Part shown: one piece after another, positions 7,835 through 18,793 of the stretch
Numbering within the stretch: the stretch's first letter is position 1
Layout of the letters: each line of letters begins with the position of its first letter
Assembly: GCA_964058805.1 (NCBI GenBank)
Contig: CAXKVV010001337.1
Location: 1 to 26,028, forward strand
From: Schoenoplectus triqueter
Taxonomy: Eukaryota > Streptophyta > Magnoliopsida > Poales > Cyperaceae
DNA: 26,028 nt
Direction of reading: 5' to 3'
The notes under the pieces: model-generated
Database searches by the model: none
What the model was told of the DNA's origin: nothing
The model's input: only the letters and a program-made list of their open reading frames with translations
Position numbers and translations under genes: made by a program

Positions 7835-8836
7835 GTTTCTCACTCTTATTTTTAATAATATTAATTTAATAAAACTTATTATTATTAAAAACGGTCTAAA
7901 TTGCAAGGTAACAAATCTCAAATCACTGACACTCTTTTCTATTGGTGATGTCAGTTGTTTTTGGTGGCTTCTACCATGGAATGTTAAGGAGTGACCAATG
8001 ATTCTTCTAACGACAGGAATATGATCGTTAATTTAGTATTTAATGTTCGACAAACTATGCGGGAAATAAAAATTTCTGTATTTCGAGTCTTTATTTCATG
8101 AAATTATTTTTTTTCATTGACCTTTCAGTTTCTTAATTGTGAAGTTCTTAATTTTATATAGTTTAAAAACACCAGATTTTTCACAGAAGGCACTGAATCA
8201 GGAAATTTCTCTCGTAAAGTTGTATTTTACTTGGTTTTTGTGCAATATTCACAATTTGTAGATGTTGTAATGCACAAGTTTGAACTGGAATGTATCTGGA
8301 TACCATGATTTGGTTGTGTTACACTTTTTTCAGAGAAGACACCTGAAATTTAGACTTATAGCTTTAATTATTTATTTCTTTTCGTCGAGATCTTAATTTG
8401 AAAAAAAAAGAAAGAAATGTCATTTGTACTTTCACTGTAATATCCGATTGATTGAGATGTCCATATTCAAGGAACGACTTGTTAACTTGTTATCCATAAC
8501 ATGCTGCAAAAAAAAATGGTAGCTCTGGGACCAATCAGAATTTTGCTTTGCAAAGGACTTTTTGTTCTTAAGATTTTTCCCAAACAAAGAAGGGGAAAAA
8601 AAGGAGGGCGATGAGAATAAATAAAATGACACAAATAAAGAACAAATTAAATTCTTTGTTAAAAACACATCTTCTTACCGAGCAGTAGAAACCGAAATTG
8701 AATTCATTGTAATATTTTTTTTTCTTAGTTCATTGAAGTGATCGAACGCACTGCTGGTTTTACATGTATTCCAAGCATCTGCAAGCTTTTATACTTTATT
8801 AATGGATAACTTTGTATAGATGTTTGATTAATGATT
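7835..8836. other. MULE-end remnant, then no gene seen
   Basis: 7835-7870 continues the MULE-end similarity (CTCACTCTTATTTTTAATAATATT). From 7900 to 8836 there is AT-rich sequence with only short ORFs and no identifiable repeat. Confidence 0.4.
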
Positions 8837-8853
8837 AATTATAAGTGAGAATT
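8837..8853. repeat. LINE target-site duplication, 3'-end copy
   Basis: AATTATAAGTGAGAATT, identical to 11526-11542. It is followed at once by a T run, the LINE poly(A) tail seen from the opposite strand. Confidence 0.93.
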
Positions 8854-11525
8854 TTTTTTTTAATAAAGTGGTTATACCACCTGTTTCATAATCGAAACAA
8901 AAGTTTGATTGAGTACCACACCCTGGTACTCTAGGGTCAAGATAAAAGTTTAAAACTAAATGTCTTAACAGTTATTATAAAAACTGCGAGTAGTAAAATG
9001 AAAGTATCAGTTTCTAATAAAATTGCATCACTGACTAAAACATTTAGAAGTCTACTTATAGAATTTGATACTAAGTAACATTCTCCTCAAACTTAAACGG
9101 ATGTTACGTTTAATTTTCAATTTTTCATACCCTGCTGCACAAATAAGACACAAAAGAACATAACATCCAGAACAGTCAGAAACAAAGAGGAGAGGGGCTG
9201 AATTTAGTTAGATCATTCTCTTCCAAACTCATCCTCTTCCTCTATTAACATTATATTTAAAGGGTCTTGATTGAGCTGCATTGGCAATAAATTGACATTG
9301 TGAGGGATAATTTTATAGATAACATCTAAATTTTCTTTATAGCTAAATTGACTCCAGAATCTAATTAAAGATATTATCATTCCACCCAAAGTTCTCAAAC
9401 TTTTGGAATTACCTCCTTCAAAGGTAATTCTATTTCTTTCATTCCAAATTACCCATAGTACAGCTCCCCTTAATAATTCACATAAATTACTATCTTTGAA
9501 AGGAATACAGTAATCAATATCCCATAATTCTTTTATTGAGATACAATGATCATGAAATCTAAAATTATTATGATGTGATATCCAATTCCATAAACATGAA
9601 GCAACAGTACATTATATAAAAAGATGCTCAGCTGATTCGATATTATTACAGAAAATACATCTTGTGTTACCAGTCCATCCTCTTTTCAACAGATTATCTT
9701 TAGTTAATATCCTATTCTTTTGTACCAACCTGAGGAAAATTTTGATTTTTAGTGGTAATTTAGCTGACCGTGTCTGTTTATACGGAAAATCATTTACTCC
9801 TCTATATTCTAACCATTCATAACATGATTTTGTTGAAAAAAAACTCATTTGATTTCCATCTCCAGATTATTTGGTCCTGATTTTGAGTTAATATTATATT
9901 GGAAAGTGTTTGATATAAGTTATGAAGCTGAGCACTAAGAGTAGAATTTAGAGTTCTTATAAAAGAGATATAAAATCTATTGGTTCCTATCACATAAGCT
10001 ACAGTTGTATCCTTATTAGCTGTTAAATCATATAGTAAAGGGTACTGTGTTCTTAATGAACATTCATTTAACCATCTATCTTCCCAGAATAATGTATTAT
10101 TACCATTATCAACATGTTTATTAATGCTAATTTTCAATATATGTAATTCATTGTTAACCTCTTTCCAAAATGTTGAAACATTGCTTAAGGATCTTCTACT
10201 ATTATATCTTGCCTGAATTATTTGTTTCCATAAACCTGTTTCAGATGTATTATGAAATCTCCAAAGCCATTTACAAAGAAGTGCTTGATTCATAGTTTTA
10301 AGATTGAGTATACCTAATCCACCTTGGTTTTTACTAGTACAGATGGTTTTCCATGAGACTAAATAATATTCTTTTTTCCTAAATGAACTTCCACCAAACC
10401 AAAGAAATATTTTACTTAATTGTTCAAGTCTTGTCCTGACTTTAACTGGTAATCTAAATATAAACATCCAATAAATTGGAATTGCTCATAATACAGATTT
10501 TATAAGTGTAAGTCTTCCTCCTAAGGAGAGAAGTGTACCTTTCTAGTGAGATAATTATTTGTCAACTTTATTGATTAAAAAATCTCAATCATGAAATTTT
10601 AGCTTTTTCCAATGCAGAGGTGTTCCTAGGTATGTTATTGGGAATGTACATACTTTACAGCCTAAAATATTTGCATATTATTGTCCCTCTTAAGTAGAAA
10701 TATTTAATGGTATTAACTCACTCTTTGTAAAGTTTATTGTCAATCCTGACATATTCTCAAATCCTTGTAATAATAATTTAAGTGCATCTATCATTTTAAT
10801 ATCTGCCTTTAAAAAGATTAGTGTGTCATCAGCAAAATTTAAATTAATAATACTACTGCCATTAAAGTTGCCTAATCCTTCTAGATAGCCTAATTCTTTC
10901 CCTTTGAATAGAATTTTAGATAAAGTATCAGCTACAATGTTAAATAAGAAAGGAGATAATGGATCACCTTGTTTTAATCTTTTTTGCATTTAAAATATGG
11001 TGTAGGAGTTCCATTAATATTAATGCATATTTGATTGCTTGTTAATAAATCATTAATCCATTTTATCCATTTATTCCCAAAACCCCTAGCTCTAAGAGTT
11101 TCATTTAAAAAATCTCAATTAACTTTATCAAAAGCTTTCTCAAAATCAATTTTAAAAAGTATACCTTTTGTTTTATTTTTCCTAACTTGGAACAATATTT
11201 CTTGTGCACTAATGATATTGTCAAAAATACTTCTTCCTTTAATAAATGTTGTTTGAGAATGATCTATAAGATGTTCCATGATTGGTGTTAATCTATTAGC
11301 TAATATCTTGTATATAACCTTACATTTACAATTAATTAAACTGATTGGTCTATATTGTTGTATATTATTAGCATCAGAAGTTTTTGGGATAAGAGTAATT
11401 ATTGTGTGGTTAATTTTTGACAACTCTAGTGAATGATTTTCAAATGCTTTGATTATATGAAATAAATCAGTATTGATTGTTCCCCAAAAGGTTTGGTAAA
11501 AAGAGAAAGTTATACCATCAGGTCC
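8854..11525 (-). mobile_element. 5'-truncated LINE (non-LTR retrotransposon)
   Basis: The insertion is 2672 bp long and exactly bounded by 17-bp duplications. Its 3' end (low coordinate) is a run of eight T on the plus strand, meaning poly(A) on the element strand, and its 5' end begins inside the reverse transcriptase at GPDG. Short poly(A), a TSD of 15-20 bp and 5' truncation are hallmarks of target-primed reverse transcription. The 8862-9212 stretch is the 3' untranslated part. The endonuclease and ORF1 portions were never copied in. Confidence 0.93.
9213..11525 (-). pseudogene. LINE reverse transcriptase and zf-RVT domains, inactivated
   Basis: In order on the minus strand: GPDGITFSF at the truncated start; ITLIPK and YRPISL (11423-11330); FKIDFEKAFDKVN; KQGDPLSPFLFN (about 10935-10975) and the polymerase motif NFADD with flanking LIFLKA (about 10800-10840); the thumb region with LLSLGGRLTLIKSV and GGLGILNLK; then a zinc-binding reverse-transcriptase domain with KLPLKIKIF...CIFC...EHLF (9612-9848) and a C-terminal tail ending at 9213. 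The second catalytic motif is FADD, as usual in plant L1-type elements. The frame is broken by at least two frameshifts (near 10985 and 9840) and by in-frame stops at 11113, about 10590, 10553, 10542, 10486 and 9614. It cannot encode an active enzyme; the endonuclease domain is absent. Confidence 0.92.
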
Positions 11526-11542
11526 AATTATAAGTGAGAATT
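11526..11542. repeat. LINE target-site duplication, 5'-end copy
   Basis: AATTATAAGTGAGAATT, identical to 8837-8853. It is preceded by GGTCC, the truncated GPDG codons of the reverse transcriptase read on the other strand. Confidence 0.93.
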
Positions 11543-12191
11543 AAAAAACAATTTTTTATATGGGCATCCCGCTTGACTCAATCTTTGAGCTTTGAAAATT
11601 TATAAGCACCAAACTACGTACTAATAACTAAAAGCAATTATACATAAGAATTAGTCTTTGATCTAGTGACAAAATATAACATTCTCTGTTTGAGAGATCG
11701 TAATTGCGAAACTCAGATAAAGATTTTTATAGATAATTATGAAATTTGAGAGTTTAACTCTCATCTTTCTCATAAAAAAGTAATTATACATGTTTTGTAT
11801 AATGCACAACAAAACACTTAAACGTTGAAACAGTAAAAAAATAAATAAATGAGAAATATCATTAGTTCATTACCAAAATTTACGTACTTAGTTACTTAAT
11901 AACTGTGATAATCAAAATAATAATAAACTAATTTGTCATTTCAAGCCTCGTTGCATAAACCAGTAACTCAAGTCAGACCAACGAGGAGTTGCACTTGGTC
12001 TGGTTTATTGAATGTCCCCAGTCCAACCAGAGCTTAGTTGTCATTTTATAGAAGAGACATTGTGATAGCTAGAAAATAAATGGACAATGTTTATGATTTA
12101 CTTTTGAATTTGTAAAAGGAGATGAATGAAATGGAATGCTTAGTTTTACACATAGCACCCCGATTCAATTGAATTGGCAAACTGCACAAGT

Positions 12192-12214
12192 AAAAAAGGG
12201 GAAGCCGAAAAATA
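12192..12214 (+). repeat. 23-bp direct repeat, first copy
   Basis: AAAAAAGGGGAAGCCGAAAA plus ATA occurs here and again exactly at 12319-12341, 127 bp apart. Confidence 0.9.
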
Positions 12215-12318
12215 AAGAAACATCGATATCCATTTTTTTTCAAATGCCTCTCAAATGAAAGAGTGAGAAGCTCGAAAGTGCACAAGAGAGAGAGAGAAAA
12301 ACAAAGAGGAAATCAATG

Positions 12319-12341
12319 AAAAAAGGGGAAGCCGAAAAATA
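12319..12341 (+). repeat. 23-bp direct repeat, second copy
   Basis: Exact copy of 12192-12214. The sequence between the copies includes a GAGAGAGAGA tract, so local duplication by slippage or unequal exchange is possible. Confidence 0.9.
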
Positions 12342-12981
12342 CTGCAAAATGGGTTTTATTTCAAAGAGAAAATTAGACTCCTCGCTCTCATAGTCTTCGA
12401 CACATTTTTCCAGATTTATTTACCTACGTATCAGTCTTAAACCTTGTCGGAGTGAAGGAAGGAGGTGGTTTTTTTTGCCTCCTCTGGGACGGGAAGCGTG
12501 CAACACGAAGAAAAAGATCCCTAACTCAGCATGCATCCTTTGGTTTCGTTTGTTTCCTTTGTGGAGCGAATCATGCTTGAAAATATGTTCTCAAGAAGGG
12601 AGATGAAATGTTCTTTCCTCCTTTTTTCCTCATAATTGCAAAATTGCATCTCTTTCTACGTTTAACCAAGCTAAACGAATTCAAGTGAAACCTCAGAAAT
12701 CAGAATTACAGCTATCGCTTTTACATAGATGTCAGAGCTCAATCTATCTCCTCATCAGCGCTTCGCTTTTTTTCCTTTCTACGCCTTCTTAATGTTCATG
12801 TTCTCATTCCCATTCCTACAGGTGTACCCTCTCGGTCTCTGTTAAACCACAAAATTTAATTAATTAGTAATGAAAATTAAGATAATAATTAGAATGATTT
12901 ATGTAATTAACATTAATTTAAATCAATAATTTAGGGAATATTTATATATGATTAGGAAAATAGAAACTTTAAATTTGAAAC

Positions 12982-13009
12982 ATATATGTATATATATATA
13001 TATATATAT
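12982..13009. repeat. (TA)n microsatellite
   Basis: About 28 bp of alternating TA with one G interruption. Confidence 0.9.
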
Positions 13010-13321
13010 CAATCGAATTTGGAATCTAAATTAATTGAATAGATGTGAAAAAAAGGATCAGATATTAATTATCAAATAACAAAACAAACCAATAAACAAA
13101 ACATCGGAAATAATGAATTCAGGATCATGTTTTAATTTAAGAATACAATATGTTTAATGAGATAAGATTTAATAATTAAATTTAACTCAAGAGTGAATTA
13201 ATTTGTCAATTTTATTAGAATAATTAGTTTTTAAGATGCAAATGATCTCACAAATTCTGTCACAGAAAATCCAAAACGGATCCACTCTTTTCTTTTTTAT
13301 CTCTGCCCATTTCCTCTTCCC

Positions 13322-13760
13322 GTGACTCTGTCAACCCATTCCCCTCTTTCCTTTTTTCTTTTCTTCTGTCGCTGGGCGACAACCCCCCCCCCTTTTCTTT
13401 TCATTTTTTCCCACCGTCTTACCTCCTCTCTCGCTCGGTCTCTTCACCTTGAGTCTCCCTCTTTTCTCTCACTCCACCGAAGTCCCCCTCCTCTCCATTT
13501 TCTTTCTTCTCCCTGGCGACACAGAGACGAAACAATCCCCTTCTTGATTTCTCCGCTCTCACCTCCCTCACCCAATCTGTCGCACAACCATTGCTCCGAC
13601 TCACACAGCACTGTCGACGCCACCTTCCCTCTTCGGGTGCGAGCTGCAGCAACGTCCCTCACCGCCCTTGTAAGTCGATGGCTACACGCTGGTTTGAGAT
13701 TCGACGCAGCCCCGAAAACTCAACCCTAGGTTGCGCCGGCTGAGCCACCCCCACTGTGCT
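13322..13760 (+). other. Pyrimidine- and GC-rich leader-like block
   Basis: An abrupt rise in C+T (long CCTCTCTTTC-type runs) and GC compared with the neighbours. It includes CTTGTAAGTCG near 13670, a good splice-donor context, and CTGGTAACCCC near 13773, another. A 135-codon frame crosses it, but it begins at GTG, is composed of S/P/L/F low complexity and matches no family I know, so I regard it as non-coding, perhaps the 5' leader of the LTR-like element's transcript. Confidence 0.4.
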
Positions 13761-13891
13761 TTCCCCCTTTTCTGGTAACCCCTTTCCTCTTCTCTCTTCC
13801 GGCCGTGTGGGCCGTATGCCGGGCTGAGCCCTTGTCTTTGCGTTGATTGGCTGTTATTGTGCTTGATCTAATTTCTGTGTGTGCTTTGGTA

Positions 13892-13915
13892 CACTAGTAC
13901 CATTCGGTACCAGTG
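13892..13915 (+). repeat. GGTACC hairpin 1
   Basis: CACTAGTACC, loop ATTC, GGTACCAGTG. The stem has ten positions with one A/C mismatch. It is one of three related hairpins within 390 bp. Confidence 0.8.
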
Positions 13916-14041
13916 AGGCGAAGTCTTGATTCTGTGTCTTTGTTTCACTCTTTTGTGCCTTGCGTCGGCTGAGCCATGCCTCATGTTAATTTATTTGTTC
14001 CATGCGGCACTTGATGTTCTGCCTTATACTAGTTTTGTTGT

Positions 14042-14066
14042 CACTGGTACCGACTTTGGTACCAGT
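14042..14066 (+). repeat. GGTACC hairpin 2
   Basis: ACTGGTACC, loop GACTTT, GGTACCAGT. A perfect nine-base stem. Confidence 0.8.
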
Positions 14067-14254
14067 CTTTGCAATTCATGTGTGTGGTTTGCTTGACATA
14101 CTAATCCTGCCTATGTGGGTTGTTTAACTGTTGGACCAGCGTTAGAGTTGTGATGATTAATGACCTTGCTAAATGTTATCTTTGTTCCACTACCATGTTA
14201 CTATCTTGTGTGGTTTCACTGATTGGATTCCTTACTGTCTGTGGAGCCTTGGTA

Positions 14255-14278
14255 CACTGGTACCGGCTGGTACCAGTG
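14255..14278 (+). repeat. GGTACC hairpin 3
   Basis: CACTGGTACC, loop GGCT, GGTACCAGTG. A perfect ten-base stem. It is preceded by TTGGTA, as in hairpin 1. Confidence 0.8.
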
Positions 14279-15224
14279 ATGTGAGGCAACCACCCCTCTT
14301 ACTACTGTATGCTTGCTTAACTGATGTTTAGGTTGGTTAGTTGTCCCTGGCTCTGCTACTGCTGCCTTGTTAGCTGGTTATACCAGCATACTGCACATTG
14401 GATTCCATGTGATATTTGGTTCTGGTAGGCTAGATCACTGCCTGAACTTTTCTGGTATTTCTTGTTTTTGCTGGTTCTGTGTACTTGGATTTTGTTGTTG
14501 TGACTCGGGTTTATCTGATCCATAATGGGCTTGTGCAAAAATTAGGGCTCGGACGGTATAAAGAATATCGGGCTGCTTTGTGGGTGTCCATTTCTTTGTC
14601 GTTCTAGTTCAGTGTTGGGCTTCTGAATTGTGGCTATTGGGTTGTGATTAATTGAGCCTAAACTTAATATTAAGGAAACTAGATTAAAATAGTAAAAGAG
14701 GACTAGACCCAAACTAAATATTATGGACTCATAGACAATTGGAAATTCTAATGGGCCGACTAATGGATTGTAATTAACAAAAAATTTAATTAGCTATAAT
14801 AATTGATTAAGGCCCAATACTAAAAATTCTCAAGATAATTAAAAGTATTTAATTTAAAAATGTGACTAATTAATTGGAAGCCGCCCCGAAAGGTTTGGCG
14901 GTATCCATGGATAATAACGTAAACTTTAATAACCGGGGAATGATTATATTCCCTGACTGCCCCCGATTCGGGATATCGGTGCATTGGCACCAATGATTTG
15001 GTAGTGAGCGTATGATCCCGAACATTAAAACACCAACACATTAATAAAACAATAATAATTATCTTAAATTAGTTTACTTTCTTTTTATTTTTAATTTTTC
15101 CTTTTAAGTTTTCCTTTTTAAATTTATTTTATACTATTTTTTTTAATTTATGAAAATATAATGTTAAATATATATATACATAATAATAAAAGCAAAATTA
15201 ATAAGAATAATAATTAGGATATAA

Positions 15225-15660
15225 TGAATATATATTAGTATATATATATATATATATATATATAAAGATATATAAGTCAATTTCTCTATTTTTAGATTTA
15301 AAAGAATATTAGAAATAAAGAATATATATATATAAAACAATATATATTAATTAAATCTTTTATTTTTGAATAACCAAAAGAATATTAGAATTTAGTATTA
15401 TATATAAGATATAATATATATTAATCAATTTCTCTACCTCTAAAATAAATAAAATAATATTAAAATATAATATTATATATAAAATATATATTAATCAATT
15501 TCTCCATTTTAATAATTGAATAACATTAATTAATATATATAAATACCCATTTAATCAATTTCTCTATATAATAATAGAATAATATTAATAAATATATAAA
15601 TATATAAATATATATATATATATTAATCAATTTCTCTATTTCTAATAATTAATTAACCTA
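15225..15660 (+). repeat. AT-rich degenerate tandem repeat (TCAATTTCTCTA units)
   Basis: The motif TATTAATCAATTTCTCTA recurs near 15277, 15425, 15495, 15558 and 15630 at about 63-78 bp spacing (a degenerate unit near 15350), separated by TATATA/AATATT sequence. A pure TA tract of about 26 bp lies near 15238-15264. Confidence 0.7.
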
Positions 15661-16660
15661 ATTATAATTAAATTAGTTGAGTGATAATATTTAGCTAACT
15701 TAATTAATCTAAATAAATTAAGTTAACTACATTAATAAAAATAAATATAATTTTAAAACACGAACCTAAATAATAATAATTTTAATTGAGGGGTCCTGTA
15801 TACCTTGACCTAACCAGACCAATGTGAATAGGATACTCGTCAATTTAATCTATTTTGACTTCATAGTTCTCGAATATTATCTTGACGAGCCGACCAACGA
15901 CTACACTCAGATGAGACGGCTGACGAGATCGTGATGCGCCACCCAAGACTTAGCAATGTGACGTTACCGAGCTAACCAGATTATTCTCAGGTACAGTTTC
16001 CTGAGATTTGATTTCCTTTCTTCAGAATTAGGAAACCCAAACCGAAAATAAATGTTTTTAAAATAAATCTAAACTGCGGTATTTTCTGACCAAACATTAT
16101 TTAGAGACCCGAATTGAACTGTCATATGCATTCAGTACTTGACCAGCATATTCGAGACATACCAGCATTTGCATGCCATATCATATCATACTGCATGTAA
16201 ACAAGATAGGAATAGGACTCGGGAAATAGTCCCGAGATAGGACTAGGTTAGAATTAAATAAATAAAGTTATAGATTATAATTAGTAGATTAATATTATTA
16301 ATATCATTAGTTATTAATTAAGTTAGACAATTAATCATGCAAAATGCATGGGAAAGTGCTGAGAGGCGGGCCGGGTGATCTCAGTCTGAGGTTGCCTTGT
16401 ATAACCAGACCAACGGGTTATATTCCTTTGGTCTGTATATACACTGCGCACCTTTGCTTGTCGGTTATCCACCGACCCCGTCATTTGGCGGGTTCGGCCG
16501 TGCTAGAGTGTTTTTCTTTTGATCAATATTATATTTTTAATATTCTTAATATGATTAAGATTTTTAATCCAAATTTGAGCGATTAGGATACCATGTCTTT
16601 CAGTGTTTAGTGTGGGCGTCCATATCCGAGTCTGGATTCTACCCTATTTTGTTATTTTCT

Positions 16661-16987
16661 CGGGATGCGGTCCTCTGACCCTTAGTGGTACAGTGTAGGC
16701 TCCCATTTGTATCATCTATCATTTTGTCATTTCTCGGGATGCGGTCCTCTGACCCCTAGTTGGTACAGTGTAGGCTCCCCTTTGGGATGCGGTCCTCTGG
16801 CCCCAGGTTGGTACAGTGTAGGCTCCCATCTGTATTATATTTCATTTTATCATTATTTTCGGGATGCGGTCCTCCGACCCTTAGTTGGTACAGTGTAGGC
16901 TCCCATCTGTATTATATTTCATTTTGTCATTATTTTCGGGATGCGGTTCTCTGACCCTTAGTTGGTACAGTGTAGGCTCCCATTTGT
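16661..16987 (+). repeat. Five-unit tandem repeat of about 76 bp
   Basis: Units start CGGGATGCGGTCCTCTGACC and continue TTAGTTGGTACAGTGTAGGC, TCCCATCTG and a T-rich tail. Starts are near 16661, 16736, 16787, 16861 and 16938. The second unit is shortened to about 51 bp. Units differ by only a few bases, so the expansion is fairly recent. Frames through it encode GCGPL-like repeats but have no start context. Confidence 0.92.
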
Positions 16988-17206
16988 GATAGTTTCCGAT
17001 TTGTTATTTCCTGGGTAGTTATCTCATTTTGACGATATGGCAACTGAAGACATATTTATCCGTTTGTTTTTATTTTGTAAGGTGAATTATCATATTTAGC
17101 AGACCAGAGTACGTGCTTATGCACGCTCACTCTCCTAGGACGTTATCGCCTCGGGAGCCCGAATTGCCGTTTATGTGGCATTGGCGTCGCATAAACATAA
17201 AGTCCT

Positions 17207-17287
17207 AAGTTCGTAAGTTGGGTCGCTGGTGGCGCCCGCTTAGGCAAGGCCCAAGTTCGTAAGTTGGGACGCTGGTGGCGCCCGCTT
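17207..17287 (+). repeat. Two-unit 46-bp tandem repeat
   Basis: AAGTTCGTAAGTTGGGTCGC then TGGTGGCGCCCGCTT at 17207-17241, repeated with a single T/A difference at 17253-17287. A second pair, GATTTACAAATCGGGATATT, follows at 17302 and 17336. Confidence 0.92.
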
Positions 17288-17439
17288 GGGATAGATCTGG
17301 TGATTTACAAATCGGGATATTTATTTCGGGTGTTTGATTTACAAATCGGGATATTCATTGTATTTTAAATTTGGTATCGGTATTTGGGTCCAGTCTAGGA
17401 AAGAAGATCAAATCTTAAGGCTGGATCTAAATCCGTACT

Positions 17440-17462
17440 GAGTAATTTCTAAAATTACTCAC
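17440..17462 (+). repeat. Perfect hairpin TGAGTAATTT/AAATTACTCA
   Basis: Ten-base stem with loop CTA. It lies about 400 bp before the GGGGTGTGACA end and about 30 bp before a TTTACAGGT site. A counterpart with compensating stem changes lies at 23627-23645 in the related minus-strand element. Confidence 0.9.
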
Positions 17463-17866
17463 GTTTCCACGGTGGTTGTGGGATCCAGGTTTACAGGTAT
17501 GGGCTCGAGTTTTGATGAGAGTGCTAGGTGCAGTCCTGCGTGGTGACAGAGATGCTTCGCCGCTTCCGCATGTGAGCAGGGTAGTGGATTAGGATCTATC
17601 GGGTTTCGAGTTTTATTTCTTTCTTTTGGGTTTTTCTTTGAGAGATTTTGCTGCCCATTCCGATGGAGCTAGCCCCGCCGATGTCGGCGTTGTATTTCTC
17701 TTTGTTCATTCTGGACTGTATAGTCATGTATATTATATTATTATTATTTTATTTATTCTGTGATTTTTTTATTTTATTCATTAAGCCTTTCGTACGCACG
17801 TCTCGTCGTGCGTACGTGGCTGGATTTAGCACCCTAATCCGTTCAATTTATTTCTGGGGTGTGACA

Positions 17867-18091
17867 GTCTCTCCCATGTACTATCCCATAATATCCCTTC
17901 ATTTTTTTCTCAATTTCAAAATGAGATGCAATTTTTTTTATGCTCAGTTTTCAGGGTGTCCAAGTCATAATCATAATAATAATAAATCATAATATAATAT
18001 AATACAATATAATCAAATAATAATCGTTATTCTGATGAAATCTAATATGTTATACCATCTATAACTTGATATACCGAATTAACACTTTTAT
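17867..18091. other. AT-rich remnant of the TIR element family
   Basis: ATAATCATAATAAT low-complexity sequence like the interior of 1503-2959, leading into the family's right end at 18092-18186. The left end of this copy is missing, probably lost beside the LTR-like element. Confidence 0.4.
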
Positions 18092-18212
18092 GTATTCTTC
18101 TACTTAGTCTAAAATTGTTTTGGCAAATTAATTCATCGAAATAGTTATTCTATTATAATTTTTGTTTTACCATGCCAAACAAACCTAAAGATTTAGGTAG
18201 AATATGTGTAAA

Positions 18213-18230
18213 AAGCTCTATATAGAGCTT
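18213..18230. repeat. Perfect 18-bp palindrome, copy B
   Basis: AAGCTCTATATAGAGCTT, unchanged from copy A at 2986-3003 although neighbouring bases differ. Confidence 0.9.
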
Positions 18231-18408
18231 GGAGCCCAGCTACCTGTATTAGTAAATCTTCCATCAAAATGGAAAGTGAAGTTGTGCAATTGTTCTAACT
18301 GACAAAAGATATTTTTTGGTCACGTAATAAATGACCTTTTCGTCAATCTGTATGCTGGCATATTTATAATTAGATGTCTTCTGGATGTAATACTGCATAA
18401 ATTAGAAA

Positions 18409-18793
18409 GAGTTAGGATATAATGCTATGCGTAGATAATAATTAAATTTGCTACGGACTCAAAAATATATTTAAATCATCTTCAAATTTTGATATATGGG
18501 TCTCAATAAATTATTTATATTAAAATATGATGAGATGTAAAAAAAAAATAATTTTATAAGTATTAGTTTTGAATTTTTAAAAATGACTTAAAAATATTAA
18601 TTATTATTATTCAATCATCTTTAAAAAAATCCAAAACTAATACTTAGAAAATTCTAAAATATTTTTTTTAAATCTAATCATATTTTGATATAAATAATTT
18701 ATTGAGATAAATCAAGATTTGAAAATAATTTATCTATATTTTTCAAATCCGTAGCAAATTTAATTATTAACTACCCGCAACATATCCTAACTC
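18409..18793. mobile_element. 385-bp foldback MITE (Mutator-like), copy B
   Basis: Termini GAGTTAGGATA and TATCCTAACTC are here a perfect inverted repeat. The flanks are AATTAGAAA (18400-18408) and AACTAGAAA (18794-18802), the 9-bp duplication with one later substitution. The MITE sits at the same place as in copy A, so it inserted before the segment was duplicated. Confidence 0.85.

Larger units (their letters stand above)
11543..13257. other. No gene seen; AT-rich intergenic
   Basis: Short ORFs only. It contains a duplicated 23-bp purine-rich block (12192 and 12319), a GA-rich tract near 12289-12310 and a TA microsatellite. No protein family or RNA gene was recognised. Confidence 0.4.
13258..17866 (+). 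mobile_element. Long non-coding LTR-like element ending GGGGTGTGACA
   Basis: The right end CTGGGGTGTGACA at 17854-17866 is an LTR-type terminus. The same terminus closes a related minus-strand element at 23228. A possible left end, TGTCACA at 13258-13264, is the exact complement of the last seven bases, but the flanks (AATTC and GTCTC) do not give a target duplication. Inside, in order: a pyrimidine-rich leader-like block, three GGTACC hairpins, AT-rich tandem repeats, a 76-bp tandem repeat, a 46-bp repeat pair, a TGAGTAATTT hairpin and a TTTACAGGT acceptor-like site. No gag or pol coding was found. It may be a giant solo LTR or a LARD-like element; the left boundary is uncertain. Confidence 0.4.

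Noticed and set aside
13322..13729. 135-codon plus-strand ORF
   Set aside because: It starts at GTG, lacks a known domain and mirrors the pyrimidine-rich composition; treated as leader-like non-coding sequence.
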